From: Chloracidobacterium sp.
GTDB taxonomy: Bacteria; Acidobacteriota; Blastocatellia; Pyrinomonadales; Pyrinomonadaceae
DNA: 64,000 nucleotides
Reading direction: 5' to 3'
Assembly: GCA_016706275.1 (NCBI GenBank)
Contig: JADJJY010000003.1
Coordinates: 310,001-374,000, forward strand
In this document: piece by piece, positions 36,822-45,815 of the stretch
Layout of the letters: the number at the start of each line of letters is the position of its first letter
Numbering within the stretch: position 1 is the stretch's first letter
Notes under the pieces: generated by a model
Database searches by the model: none
What the model was told of the DNA's origin: nothing
The model's input: the letters and a program-made list of their open reading frames with translations, nothing else
Program-made: the position numbers and the translations under genes

Positions 36822-38330
36822 ATGAAAAGATGGTTTTTGATTTTACTGGCTGCGTTAATTTTGGTTCCAACGACCGCCCGAGCCGACATCTCGTTTCTAC
36901 TGCATGAAAGTATAGGTGCCGCCGGAGAATTTACCGGCTCGGGGCATGCGGCGATCTACCTATCTAATATTTGTACAGAGGATGGTTTCAGCCTTAGGCT
37001 TTGTCGAGAGGATGAATCCGGCGTAGTTATCAGCAGTTACCGGAATTTCGGCAACGGTTCAACCTACGAATGGATGGCTGTGCCGTTGGTTCCATTCCTG
37101 TACGGGGTAGACGATCAGTCCGAAATACCTATTTATGCCAACAGTAAGATCCGAAATTTCCTTAAAGAGAAATATCGCCACAAGCACCTAAACGCCATCA
37201 TCCCCGCCGCTTCGGACGGTACTATGCCGGCTGGTTTATGGCAGATGATGTTGACGACGGTGTTTAACCGCGATCTTTACGGCTTTACTGTCAAAACTAC
37301 AGCGGATCAAGACGCTCAATTTCTACGGGAATCAAACAGTAAACCGAACAATGGTACTTTTCATACGCTAACTAGCAATTGTTCGGATTTTGCGGGGCGA
37401 ATTATCAATAGATATTTCCCGGGAGCTGCCCGTCGCGATTGGATCAATGATGCCGGAATTACCACACCCAAAGCTATCGCACGCTCATTTTTCAACTATG
37501 CCAAGGATCGCCCCGAAATGGGGCTTTCTATAAGCCGGTTTCCACAAATACCCGGCCCGATCGTCCGCAGTTCCGACAATCGCAATCTCACGGAAATGGC
37601 ATACACTTCTAAAAAATATTTGATCCCATCGATCCTCTTCAAGCCCGAATTGATCGCCATCTTTTCTGCTACTTATTTATTGACCGGACGCTTCAATGTT
37701 CATAAGACGTATGAGAAATATGCCAACGCAGAGATCGCCCGTCTCGAACGCGAGACGCGAACGGCAAGCACCATGGGATTGATGTATTTTGCGGGAAATC
37801 CTGGCAGCGAAGGTATAGATCAAAAACCAAAACGCGCGGGTGACGGGCTCTTGGGCAACAAGGAAACTTGGAAAGCTCACAAGGCCAGTTTTGCACCGAT
37901 CCTAAAAGACCTTATCGCCCAAGGACTCTTTCGCAACGAGAAAGAGTTAAAGACATTTTTCAATGATCTCGAACTTCAAAGCGAGCCTGCGACCGATCAA
38001 GACGGACGACTGATACTCAAGGTAAAATATTACGGGCAGGATCGTATTTTAGGTATCACCCGGCTAAATCTAATGGCCGAAACATCAGATCCGGAGCTCG
38101 CTCTCAAGCTGATCGTGGCTCGCATCTACGCCGATCTCAATGCGGACGCAAAGAACCGCAACCTTTACCCTGAGTTTTGGGCGGACTGGCTGACGATGCG
38201 GCAACTCATTCGCGAACAATCATTGATGCTCGCGAACATCGACAGAACTCAGGGCCCGTTTGTGACGAGCCCACAACCCTCAAATCCGAAGCAAAAGCTT
38301 GTAAAGCTGGTGATCGAGGTTATGCATTGA
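36822..38330 (+). CDS. Secreted protein with possible permuted papain-like (YiiX/LRAT-type) domain
   Basis: 502 residues. Seen: a clear signal peptide (RWFLILLAALILVPTTARA), then SGHAAIYLSNIC with a His at the start of the domain and, about 150 residues later, HTLTSNCSDFAGRIINRYFP with a Cys. His-before-Cys order is the hallmark of circularly permuted NlpC/P60/LRAT folds. The C-terminal half (about 260-500) with NVHKTYEKYANAEIARLERETR and a Gln/Asp-rich region is not recognised. It is a monocistronic gene by layout. A hydrolase acting on lipids or peptidoglycan is inferred only from the motif order. Confidence 0.6.
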   Translation: MKRWFLILLAALILVPTTARADISFLLHESIGAAGEFTGSGHAAIYLSNICTEDGFSLRLCREDESGVVISSYRNFGNGSTYEWMAVPLVPFLYGVDDQSEIPIYANSKIRNFLKEKYRHKHLNAIIPAASDGTMPAGLWQMMLTTVFNRDLYGFTVKTTADQDAQFLRESNSKPNNGTFHTLTSNCSDFAGRIINRYFPGAARRDWINDAGITTPKAIARSFFNYAKDRPEMGLSISRFPQIPGPIVRSSDNRNLTEMAYTSKKYLIPSILFKPELIAIFSATYLLTGRFNVHKTYEKYANAEIARLERETRTASTMGLMYFAGNPGSEGIDQKPKRAGDGLLGNKETWKAHKASFAPILKDLIAQGLFRNEKELKTFFNDLELQSEPATDQDGRLILKVKYYGQDRILGITRLNLMAETSDPELALKLIVARIYADLNADAKNRNLYPEFWADWLTMRQLIREQSLMLANIDRTQGPFVTSPQPSNPKQKLVKLVIEVMH

Positions 38331-38340
38331 TCGGCCGATC

Positions 38341-39228
38341 TTACTTAAGATGTTTCGCGAAAAACGCAAGCGTCCGATCCCAGGCCAGTTTGGCAGCTTC
38401 GGCGTCGTAGCGTGGTGTTGTGTCGTTGTGAAAGCCGTGCTGTTTGCCCTCGTAGGTGTAACTTTCGAACTTTACCTTGTTCGCTTTTAGTGCCGTTTCG
38501 TAAGTAGCGATACCGGCGTTGACGCCTTGGTCGTTGCCGGCGTAGTTGAACAAGAGCTGAGCTTTGATCTTCGGCACGTCGGCAACACCTGCCTGACGGC
38601 CGTAGAACGGCACACCCGCTTTGAGGTCTTTACCAAGACGGACGGCGAGTTGATTGACCATGCCGCCGCCAAAACAGAACCCGACCGCACCGAGCTTACC
38701 TTTGCTGTCTGGCCGTTTTTTGAGCCACAGGGCCGCTGCGACAAAATCTTCGGTCATCTTTTTGCCGTCAACCGTGCGAAACGCCGCCGCACCTTTTTGT
38801 TCGTCGCCGGGATAGCCGCCGACCGAGGTCAGGCCGTCCGGAGCGTACGCCATAAAACCCGCCTTAGCCAGACGGCGGACGACGTCTTCGATATATGGAT
38901 TGAGGCCGCGATTTTCGTGGATGACAATGACGGCGGGAAACTTTTTACCTTTTGACGGTTTTGCAAAATAGCCCTTGATCGAGCCGTTACCGGCAGGCGA
39001 CTGGACGGTCTCGTAACTGGTGATGATGTCTTTGTCGTCCTTTGCGATCGTCTGTGCCCAAGCGTAGTTTGGCTGCAAACTGTTATATATCGCCGCGGCC
39101 GTCAGCCCGCCGACGGCAAACTTGCCTATGTTGCGCATAAACGAGCGCCGGTCGATATCACCGTGCTGATACTCGTGAAAGAGATCCAATAATTCCTGTG
39201 GATAATCGTCTGCGGTTTTGCGTTCCAT
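38341..39228 (-). CDS. Dienelactone hydrolase family protein with Tat-type signal
   Basis: 295 residues. Seen: an N-terminal extension of about 27 residues, then RRSFMRNIGKFAVGGLTAAAIY, a twin-Arg signal; the alpha/beta hydrolase core has VIHENRGLNPYIEDVVRRLA, the nucleophile elbow GFCFGGG (Cys as in dienelactone hydrolases), and HGFHND with the catalytic His. Upstream AAGGAGAAT is a strong ribosome binding site. Known: homologues such as YghX are exported DLH-like hydrolases of unknown substrate. It ends 11 bases after the plus-strand neighbour's stop, convergent. Confidence 0.9.
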   Translation of the reverse strand: MERKTADDYPQELLDLFHEYQHGDIDRRSFMRNIGKFAVGGLTAAAIYNSLQPNYAWAQTIAKDDKDIITSYETVQSPAGNGSIKGYFAKPSKGKKFPAVIVIHENRGLNPYIEDVVRRLAKAGFMAYAPDGLTSVGGYPGDEQKGAAAFRTVDGKKMTEDFVAAALWLKKRPDSKGKLGAVGFCFGGGMVNQLAVRLGKDLKAGVPFYGRQAGVADVPKIKAQLLFNYAGNDQGVNAGIATYETALKANKVKFESYTYEGKQHGFHNDTTPRYDAEAAKLAWDRTLAFFAKHLK

Positions 39229-39275
39229 ATAATTCTCCTTGTTTGGAAAAGGATACTAAAATTCGAGCGCAGTTG

Positions 39276-39311
39276 TAAAAAAGAAGAGGCTGCCCCCGGC
39301 GGAGACAGCCT
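39276..39311 (-). terminator. Intrinsic terminator of the TonB receptor gene
   Basis: Read leftward, GGCTGTCTCC-GCCG-GGGGCAGCC forms a 9-bp stem followed by TCTTCTTTTTT. It lies 24 bases beyond the receptor stop and before the dienelactone hydrolase gene, separating the two minus-strand units. Confidence 0.85.
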
Positions 39312-39334
39312 TGCTAGGCATATCTAACTGCTGC

Positions 39335-42061
39335 TTAGAATTTGAACCGAAACTGAGCCGTAAAGCTGCGGCCTGTGCCGTCGATGCCCCAGCTTGGGTT
39401 ACGGTATTTCTGATCCAATATATTCTCAAAGGCCCAAAATATCTTGGCGTGTTCGTTGATCGTAAACCCGCCGCGAACATTTGCAACGCCGTAACCCGGG
39501 AGATATGTGTAGAGCGGCACGACCGTGCTGTCATTGACGATAAGGACGCCGTTGATGGTCGCACCGATCGGCAACAGGCGGTTTTGAACCTGTGCCTGTG
39601 TTTCGCCGGTCGCGACCAGGATGCCGCCGGCACTACCGCAGCCGCTACCGCCGGGAGTGGTCAAACCGTTGACACACGCTCCGCGACGAAAATAGTTTTG
39701 GATCTGCGAACGCGAGCGTCCCGCTCCGGTTCGCCGATCAGCCAGATCACCGCTCGACAATCTATCCTGTCTCGATGCAAACGTCGCATAGCCCTCGACC
39801 CAAAACTTGGACCAATTGTGACGCAGGCCAAGAAAACCGGTTGCAGGAGGCGTTCCGCCCTCGATATTTGGCGGTACCCCCGTCGCTTTGTCCGAGGCTC
39901 GAACGTAGGTGTAATTTCCTTTCAGATTCAGCCTGTCGGTGAGCCGTGCCTGCAATTCATACTCGACGCCCCAGATCTTGGCGGCGGTGAAATTTGCCCG
40001 GACAAGTACAGGATTTCCCGACGCCGCAACAAATACTGTTCCGTTAGCGTTCTGACTGGTAATTACATCGCTGCCGAGAAATTTGCCGACCGCTCCGGCT
40101 GGCAAGATCAACGCCTGTTTCGTGATAGCATTTTCGATATCAAGGCGAAATACCGTGAACGTCGAATCGAACCGTTTGTTTTGATAGCGGACAGAGAAAT
40201 CGTAATTATTGCTAAACTCCGACTCCTGCCGTGCGACCGGCAGACCGGTCGAGATCGCCGAGGAGCCGGCCGTCGTACCGATCGTTCCGTTATAGGCACC
40301 CGCCGTTATGTGATCAACCTCAAAACCATCACCCGTCAGCCCGAGCGTACCGAGATCTGTCATGCTCGGATAGCGAAATCCGCGGCTATAGTTAAACGCA
40401 AATCTCAGCTCGTCGGTAGCACGAATGACCGCACCGATACGGCCCGAAAGATCACTCGTTTTCAAGGAATCGCTAACCCACAGTTGGCGGCCGGCTACGA
40501 TGGGTGATTTGCTTCCGTTTGCCTTATAAGACATGCCGCTATAACGGAGTGCTCCGGTGATCCTAAGCCGCGTTGGGATAGCTTCCCACACGTCCTGGAT
40601 AAAGACGCCGCCCGAGACGAACGTCGCATCATCGGGCACGCGTGGACGCGAAATAGTGACTGCGTTCGATACGGGGTTGCGTATGAAAGCAGGTGAGTTG
40701 ATCTTTTCACGGTAAAAGTCGCCGCCAAACAGCAAAGTGTTGTTTCGGCCGACCCTTTTATCAAGAAATGCGCTGGTTCCCCACGTCGATGTCCGCTCGT
40801 ATTGATGAGTTATGTCACCAGCCGGGTTTCCCTGTCCGCCCTGATTGACGCGTTCCTCACGCTGGCTGTTGTATGAGCCGGTCACCGACAGGCTGTCAAA
40901 CGGGCCGACGTTACGCTTTACATAACGCAAATAGCCAAAATCGAGCATCAGATTTCGCAGGTCGGCGATCAGGTTTCCGTCACCGCCCAGCATCTGGTCA
41001 AATCGTTTGCCGCCATCTTGCTGGCTGCGTTGATAGAAAAATGTGATCTGCTGGTCGTCGCTTGGCGAATACGCGAGCTTGCTGGCAAAACCGTATTGCT
41101 GAAATCCTGTACCCGGGTTTACGTCATAAAGAATGGTTGACGGCAGCCCAAGAAAACGCGTGACCGCCGAATGCGTATCAACGCCGTCAGCCGTGCGGAC
41201 ATCGCCGATGCGGCGGCCGTTGACACTGACAAAGCCGCCGAACCTGCGGGTGCCATAGCTCAACAATGCCGACGTACCAACGCTGCGGTCGGCGGTGCCA
41301 AACAACGGATTAAACTCGCCGTGAAACTCAGGAGCGTCAAACCCGTAAGCCGGGGTTTTTGAGACCAAATTGACTGTTCCTGACAGCGAATCCGAACCAT
41401 ATTGGGCACCGTTCGGGCCGCGAAGTACCTCAACGGACTGCAGGCTGCTCGGTTCGTTTAGATTGAAAAAAGTATTAATGCCGCCGCGTTGGCCGCTATG
41501 AGTAAACCGGACGCCATCGACAAAATTCACAACATTTTTACCCGTCAGTCCGCGGATGACGATCGCACCGATGGTCGGGCTCGTCCGCTGATAATTAAGC
41601 CCCGCCTCTTCCTGGCCGGCCTGGCCCATGACGGAAGTTGATCGCTCCATGATCTGCTCGGTGCTGATCACATTGATCGCTTGAGGAACATTCTTTGCTT
41701 CTTCAGATTGGCCGATGTCGGCGGTCACCGTGACGCGGCTCTCGCCGATCGCAAGCGATACAGCAACGTTGCTCGTACCCGCATCGATCGTCTGCTCGGC
41801 AACGGCAAACCCCTGAGCGAGTACACGCAAAGTGTAAGAACCCGCAGGTACGGCGTTGAATGTAAATACACCCTCACGCGATGTCACGGTCGTCATTCCG
41901 ACGCGGGATGATTCGCTGCTGACCGACACCGTGGCACCAGCAACCGCGTCGCCGTTCTGGTCTTTGACTGTGCCGGCGATCCGGTCCTGGCCGAACGTCT
42001 CGGCAGCTAGCGCGGTTAAGATAATGAGACAGAATAGTAAACAGCGGCAGTAAATGATCAT
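39335..42061 (-). CDS. TonB-dependent outer membrane receptor with carboxypeptidase-regulatory-like domain
   Basis: 908 residues. Seen: signal peptide ending in AAETFGQ, a carboxypeptidase-like beta-sandwich (GTVKDQNGDAVAGATVSVSS, residues about 28-110), then a plug with VPQAINVISTEQI, GLTGKNVVNFVDGVRF and VEVLRGPNGAQYGSDSLSGTVNLVSK, and a 22-strand barrel ending in the terminal Phe of TAQFRFKF. Known: such receptors import siderophores, corrinoids or oligosaccharides, driven by TonB-ExbBD (not in this window). No substrate-specific partner is adjacent. It is preceded by a divergent DUF4136 gene 193 bp away. Confidence 0.94.
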   Translation of the reverse strand: MIIYCRCLLFCLIILTALAAETFGQDRIAGTVKDQNGDAVAGATVSVSSESSRVGMTTVTSREGVFTFNAVPAGSYTLRVLAQGFAVAEQTIDAGTSNVAVSLAIGESRVTVTADIGQSEEAKNVPQAINVISTEQIMERSTSVMGQAGQEEAGLNYQRTSPTIGAIVIRGLTGKNVVNFVDGVRFTHSGQRGGINTFFNLNEPSSLQSVEVLRGPNGAQYGSDSLSGTVNLVSKTPAYGFDAPEFHGEFNPLFGTADRSVGTSALLSYGTRRFGGFVSVNGRRIGDVRTADGVDTHSAVTRFLGLPSTILYDVNPGTGFQQYGFASKLAYSPSDDQQITFFYQRSQQDGGKRFDQMLGGDGNLIADLRNLMLDFGYLRYVKRNVGPFDSLSVTGSYNSQREERVNQGGQGNPAGDITHQYERTSTWGTSAFLDKRVGRNNTLLFGGDFYREKINSPAFIRNPVSNAVTISRPRVPDDATFVSGGVFIQDVWEAIPTRLRITGALRYSGMSYKANGSKSPIVAGRQLWVSDSLKTSDLSGRIGAVIRATDELRFAFNYSRGFRYPSMTDLGTLGLTGDGFEVDHITAGAYNGTIGTTAGSSAISTGLPVARQESEFSNNYDFSVRYQNKRFDSTFTVFRLDIENAITKQALILPAGAVGKFLGSDVITSQNANGTVFVAASGNPVLVRANFTAAKIWGVEYELQARLTDRLNLKGNYTYVRASDKATGVPPNIEGGTPPATGFLGLRHNWSKFWVEGYATFASRQDRLSSGDLADRRTGAGRSRSQIQNYFRRGACVNGLTTPGGSGCGSAGGILVATGETQAQVQNRLLPIGATINGVLIVNDSTVVPLYTYLPGYGVANVRGGFTINEHAKIFWAFENILDQKYRNPSWGIDGTGRSFTAQFRFKF

Positions 42062-42254
42062 TTATAGTCTCTTGTTGTTACCGGTTTTGGCTTTTAGACC
42101 CGCTTTATATTACTCACGAGAGAAAACTACTACCATAGGCCGTAGTTGCCACGATCTTTTACTTACTTTATGTCGGTGCAGAACGTCTTATTAGTGGCAG
42201 ATGTCAAAAGCCAAAAATAAAAGGCTTCAGTCTTTTATTACGAGGTAGCAGGTT

Positions 42255-42869
42255 ATGAGAACGCAACAAAAAATATACGGATTTCTGTTCGGCGGCACAC
42301 TTTTGGTTGTCGTTTTCTTTTTATTCGGTATCGCGGTCAGCGGGCAGACCAATTCCGATCTTAACGAAGAGTTTTCATTCAGCCGAGTGAAAACCTGGAA
42401 TTTTATGACGGAGAGGGTAACCTCGAGCGACAAGTTCGGGTCGAACGAGATATGGGACAACAATATTCGCGAATCCCTGACGGTTGGGCTCGCAAAGGCT
42501 GGTTTTATCCACTCCGACACCAGTCCGGACCTTATGATCCGATATCGGCTCAGTACAAAAGAAAAACAGAGTGTCAACGTCATTCGCGACAACTGGGACT
42601 ATGCCTATCATCGCGGAGAGCGGAAATATTGGCGCGTTGGCGGCCGCCGCCGGGGTACATCGACGGTCTATCGTACCGCCTATGACCAATCGACACTCGT
42701 TCTGGACATTGTCGATGTCCGAACAAAAGAGTTGGTCTGGCGCGGATACGATCGCCGATCGGTTGATGACAAATCGGAAAAGAGTCTTAAAAAATCAGTG
42801 GACAAGCTGATGGATCGTTTCGCCAAGGACGTGCGCGAAAGCCTCAAAACCGAAGAAATGAGCAGGTGA
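42255..42869 (+). CDS. DUF4136 domain protein, exported
   Basis: 204 residues. Seen: N-terminal signal/anchor helix (FLFGGTLLVVVFFLFGIAVS), then FSRVKTWNFM, NNIRESLTVGLAKAGFI, DLMIRYRLS and a final LVLDIVDVRTKELVWRGYDRRSV, which together match the DUF4136 pattern of periplasmic or lipid-linked proteins. No lipobox Cys is visible. It is divergent from the TonB receptor and its 3' end converges with queD, one base from that gene's end. Function unknown for the family. Confidence 0.85.
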   Translation: MRTQQKIYGFLFGGTLLVVVFFLFGIAVSGQTNSDLNEEFSFSRVKTWNFMTERVTSSDKFGSNEIWDNNIRESLTVGLAKAGFIHSDTSPDLMIRYRLSTKEKQSVNVIRDNWDYAYHRGERKYWRVGGRRRGTSTVYRTAYDQSTLVLDIVDVRTKELVWRGYDRRSVDDKSEKSLKKSVDKLMDRFAKDVRESLKTEEMSR

Positions 42870-42870
42870 A

Positions 42871-43254
42871 CTACTCTGTTTGGTAGGTCGCCACGCTAGT
42901 AGGCGTTTCGAAACAGCGGACCTTGTGGACGCGTACGCGGTCGTCACCGACGCGTGTATTGAGGTATTCGAGAAAGTAGCGGGCGAGGTTTTCGGCCGAC
43001 GGATTAAGTTCCTCGTCAAAAGGCGGCAACTCGTTGATATTACGGTGGTCGAGGTATTTCACGATCTCGTCAGCGGCAGTCTTTAGATCGCCAAAATCGA
43101 TCAATAGGCCGATATTATTGAGCTCCTCGCCGCGTGCATAGATCTCGACCTTGTAGTTATGGCCGTGCAGATTCTCACATTTTCCCTTATACCCGCGCAG
43201 TTGGTGGGCGGATGAGAAATTGCGTTCGATCATTACTTCGTAAAATGAGGACAT
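42871..43254 (-). CDS. queD: 6-carboxy-5,6,7,8-tetrahydropterin synthase (QueD/PTPS family)
   Basis: 127 residues. Seen: zinc ligands in FSSAHQL and NLHGHNY, the catalytic Cys in GKCENLHGH, LDHRNINEL, PSAENLARYF, and the closing CFETPTSVATY with the conserved Glu. Known: QueD converts dihydroneopterin triphosphate to carboxytetrahydropterin in queuosine/preQ0 synthesis. Other queuosine genes are not in the window. It lies 8 bases downstream of the DinG-like helicase gene, so it is likely co-transcribed with it. Confidence 0.93.
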   Translation of the reverse strand: MSSFYEVMIERNFSSAHQLRGYKGKCENLHGHNYKVEIYARGEELNNIGLLIDFGDLKTAADEIVKYLDHRNINELPPFDEELNPSAENLARYFLEYLNTRVGDDRVRVHKVRCFETPTSVATYQTE

Positions 43255-43262
43255 TGTGAAAA

Positions 43263-45251
43263 TTATATCTCACCGTCGCCGGATTGCGTAAATATCTCGG
43301 CGACATCGTTTAGATCGGCAGTTATTTTCATCCTCGGCAGGCTGTTAAGAAAATCGCGTCCGTAGGATTTTGTCCTGAGACGCGGGTCCATTATTGCGAT
43401 CACGCCGCGATCGGTGCGGCTGCGGATGAGGCGGCCGATGCCTTGTTTGAGCGATATCACCGCTTGTGGAACGCTGTAGTCAAAAAACGACTTACCGCCG
43501 TTGTCATCGATGAATTTGCTCCGAGCCTGTACAAGCGGATCGGTCGGGACGGCGAACGGCAGTTTGTCGATGATGACGCACGAAAGTTGATCGCCGCGAA
43601 CATCAACGCCCTGCCAAAAGCTCGATGTCGCAAAAAGCACGGCGTTAGGCGTTGAGCGAAACTGTTCGAGCAGGCCGGTTTTGGACATTGTTCCCTGCAA
43701 AAAACACGGATAGCCGATGCGTGATGAAACCATCTCAAACAGCGCTGTCATCGACGAATTGCTCGTGCACAAAACGAACGCATGTCCCCGCGTCACTTGG
43801 ATTATCTTGATGATCTCGGTCGCCGCCATTTGCGTAAACTCAGGCGTTCGCGGGTCGGGCATCGTTTTTGGCAGATAAAGTATCGCCTGTTTTTCGTGGT
43901 CAAACGACGATTCGGCCATAAACGTTTCAGTCTTACTTTTATCGAGCCCGAGCCGGTCGCGGATAAAATTAAAGCTGCCGTTGGTCGAGAGCGTCGCCGA
44001 GGTCAGGATGCAGGTCTCGACCTTATCAAAAAGCTTTTCCTGCAGCAAAGACGAGACATCGACCGGCGACGCTTGCAAGAAAATGCCCCGGCCGCGGCGT
44101 TCGAGCCAATAGACAAAGTTGCGGTCGGCCTGTTCAACGATAAATTTGAGATCGAACCGCGTTTGTCTGACACGGCGAACGACGCTGTCCGCCTCGGGCA
44201 GTTTTTCGCTAAAAACATCGGCCTCGGTCTCAAGCCGTGCGAGCGCTTCGTCCAGCGCGTGAAATGCTTCGCCCAGCGGCGAGAGCACGTCTTCGCCGTC
44301 GATGGCACGATGTGAAAAGGCATCCGCAAGCAGCGGAAACCGCCCGTCGGCGTCGCGAGCCTGTTTGAACCGTACCCAAAACTGTTCCGCAAAACCGTTG
44401 ATCCGTGATGCCGACCTAATAATCTGCGTCGCCAAGACCGCATCCGATATGGGCAAAACGCTGGCGTCGCGGGCGAGTTCCTCAAGCTGAAAATTCGACA
44501 CCTGAAAACCAAAATAATCCGCCGCGATGTCCTCGATCAGATGAGCCTCGTCAAAAATCACAGCGCCGTAATCGGGGATGACTTTACCAAACTGGTTGCC
44601 GCGAACGTTGAGATCGGCAAAAAAGAGGTGATGATTGACGATAACAATGTCGGCGGTCTCGGCTCGGGCACGCATCCGCGTGATAAAACACGGCTCATAA
44701 TCGGCACATTTTTGGCCGATACAAGTTTCACTTTTGGCGTTGATGCGATTCCAAAAGGGCAGATTTTCCGGCAGATAGGTCAGCTCGGCACGGTCGCCTG
44801 TCTGCGTTTCGTGCGACCATTCGCGGACCTCCTTGAAATGATCGATCTCGCCTACGCCATCGAGGATCGGCTGGTGATCGGATTGGAGAAGGCGATAAAT
44901 ACAGGCGTAATTCGAACGCCCTTTCATATACGCAGCCGAGAATTTTTTAGGCAGGATCTGCTGCAAAAAAGGTATGTCCTTTTCCATCAACTGCTCCTGC
45001 AGATTTTTTGTGCCGGTCGAGATAATTATTCGTTTCTTTTTCTTGGCAACGGCCTCGATCGCAGGTATCAGATACGCGAGCGTCTTGCCGGTTCCCGTTC
45101 CGGCTTCGACGATGAGGTGCTTTTTCTCTTCGAAAGCGCGTGATATCGCCTCGGCCATTTTGATCTGGCCACTGCGATACTCGTAATTTTCGTGATGTTG
45201 CGAAACAAGCCCGCCAGGGCCGAAAACCTGTTCCGCCAAACTATCGCTCAT
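43263..45251 (-). CDS. DinG-type superfamily 2 ATP-dependent DNA helicase
   Basis: 662 residues. Seen: Walker A EAGTGTGKTLAYLIPAI near residue 50, Walker B VIFDEAHLIED, the 4Fe-4S cysteines typical of XPD/DinG (one in ACIYRLLQ, then CIGQKC and YEPC), and motif VI QGIGRLIRSRTDRG. Known: DinG/XPD helicases unwind forked DNA, R-loops and G4 structures in repair. It is cytoplasmic. It is followed by queD 8 bp later and is divergent from the M36 protease gene. Confidence 0.94.
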   Translation of the reverse strand: MSDSLAEQVFGPGGLVSQHHENYEYRSGQIKMAEAISRAFEEKKHLIVEAGTGTGKTLAYLIPAIEAVAKKKKRIIISTGTKNLQEQLMEKDIPFLQQILPKKFSAAYMKGRSNYACIYRLLQSDHQPILDGVGEIDHFKEVREWSHETQTGDRAELTYLPENLPFWNRINAKSETCIGQKCADYEPCFITRMRARAETADIVIVNHHLFFADLNVRGNQFGKVIPDYGAVIFDEAHLIEDIAADYFGFQVSNFQLEELARDASVLPISDAVLATQIIRSASRINGFAEQFWVRFKQARDADGRFPLLADAFSHRAIDGEDVLSPLGEAFHALDEALARLETEADVFSEKLPEADSVVRRVRQTRFDLKFIVEQADRNFVYWLERRGRGIFLQASPVDVSSLLQEKLFDKVETCILTSATLSTNGSFNFIRDRLGLDKSKTETFMAESSFDHEKQAILYLPKTMPDPRTPEFTQMAATEIIKIIQVTRGHAFVLCTSNSSMTALFEMVSSRIGYPCFLQGTMSKTGLLEQFRSTPNAVLFATSSFWQGVDVRGDQLSCVIIDKLPFAVPTDPLVQARSKFIDDNGGKSFFDYSVPQAVISLKQGIGRLIRSRTDRGVIAIMDPRLRTKSYGRDFLNSLPRMKITADLNDVAEIFTQSGDGEI

Positions 45252-45407
45252 CGTATAATGCCTGTATTTATTGACTTTAGGCCGTTTTTAGGTGATAATC
45301 GTCCAATACCAAATCTAACTGCGGTCCGGATGTTGTCCCCTCTACCAACCAACCTATCGCCAGTTTTGATAATCTTAATGCTATCAAATATCGGGGAGTC
45401 TGTCTGA

Positions 45408-45815
45408 ATGAGCTTTTTTAACTTCGAGTCCGGCCGTGGTGCATTTCTTGCCCTTTTTGTCTTGGCGGTCATTACTGCGATCTTTGCATTGCCATTCCAA
45501 CTAAGAACAAACGCTGCTAAAGGACTGTATCAAAAAACAGAAAGCCACGAGCGAGGGCTCGAAAATTACGACATACGGACGGACAAGGCAGCGTTTGAAA
45601 AGATCGCGAGTTTTCGCTCAACAATGGGCAAAGATGCCGTCGAGGTCGCCGATGCCCGCGATGCGTTTGTACGTGGTGAGAATGAATTAAAGAAACGTGT
45701 TCCAACACTCAACGTGGAATATAACGACGACATCCGAATTCCAGAGATCATCGCACCCGACGTGCAGCAAGGTAAGGCTTTTTTTTACACGCCGCTCTGC
45801 CCAAAAACGTTCTGA
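45408..45815 (+). pseudogene. N-terminal fragment of frameshifted M36 metalloprotease (signal and propeptide start)
   Basis: 135 codons: a membrane/signal segment (FLALFVLAVITAIFALPF) followed by the beginning of a propeptide. The frame continues past a T8 tract (45779-45786) into six non-homologous-looking residues and a stop. Removing one T restores a single frame into the main protease body. Annotated separately because translation would end here; it is either a broken gene, an assembly error or a phase-variable form. Confidence 0.8.

Noticed and set aside
39311..40507. 398-codon plus-strand open frame over the TonB receptor
   Set aside because: Antisense shadow; the minus strand encodes the receptor with plug and barrel motifs.
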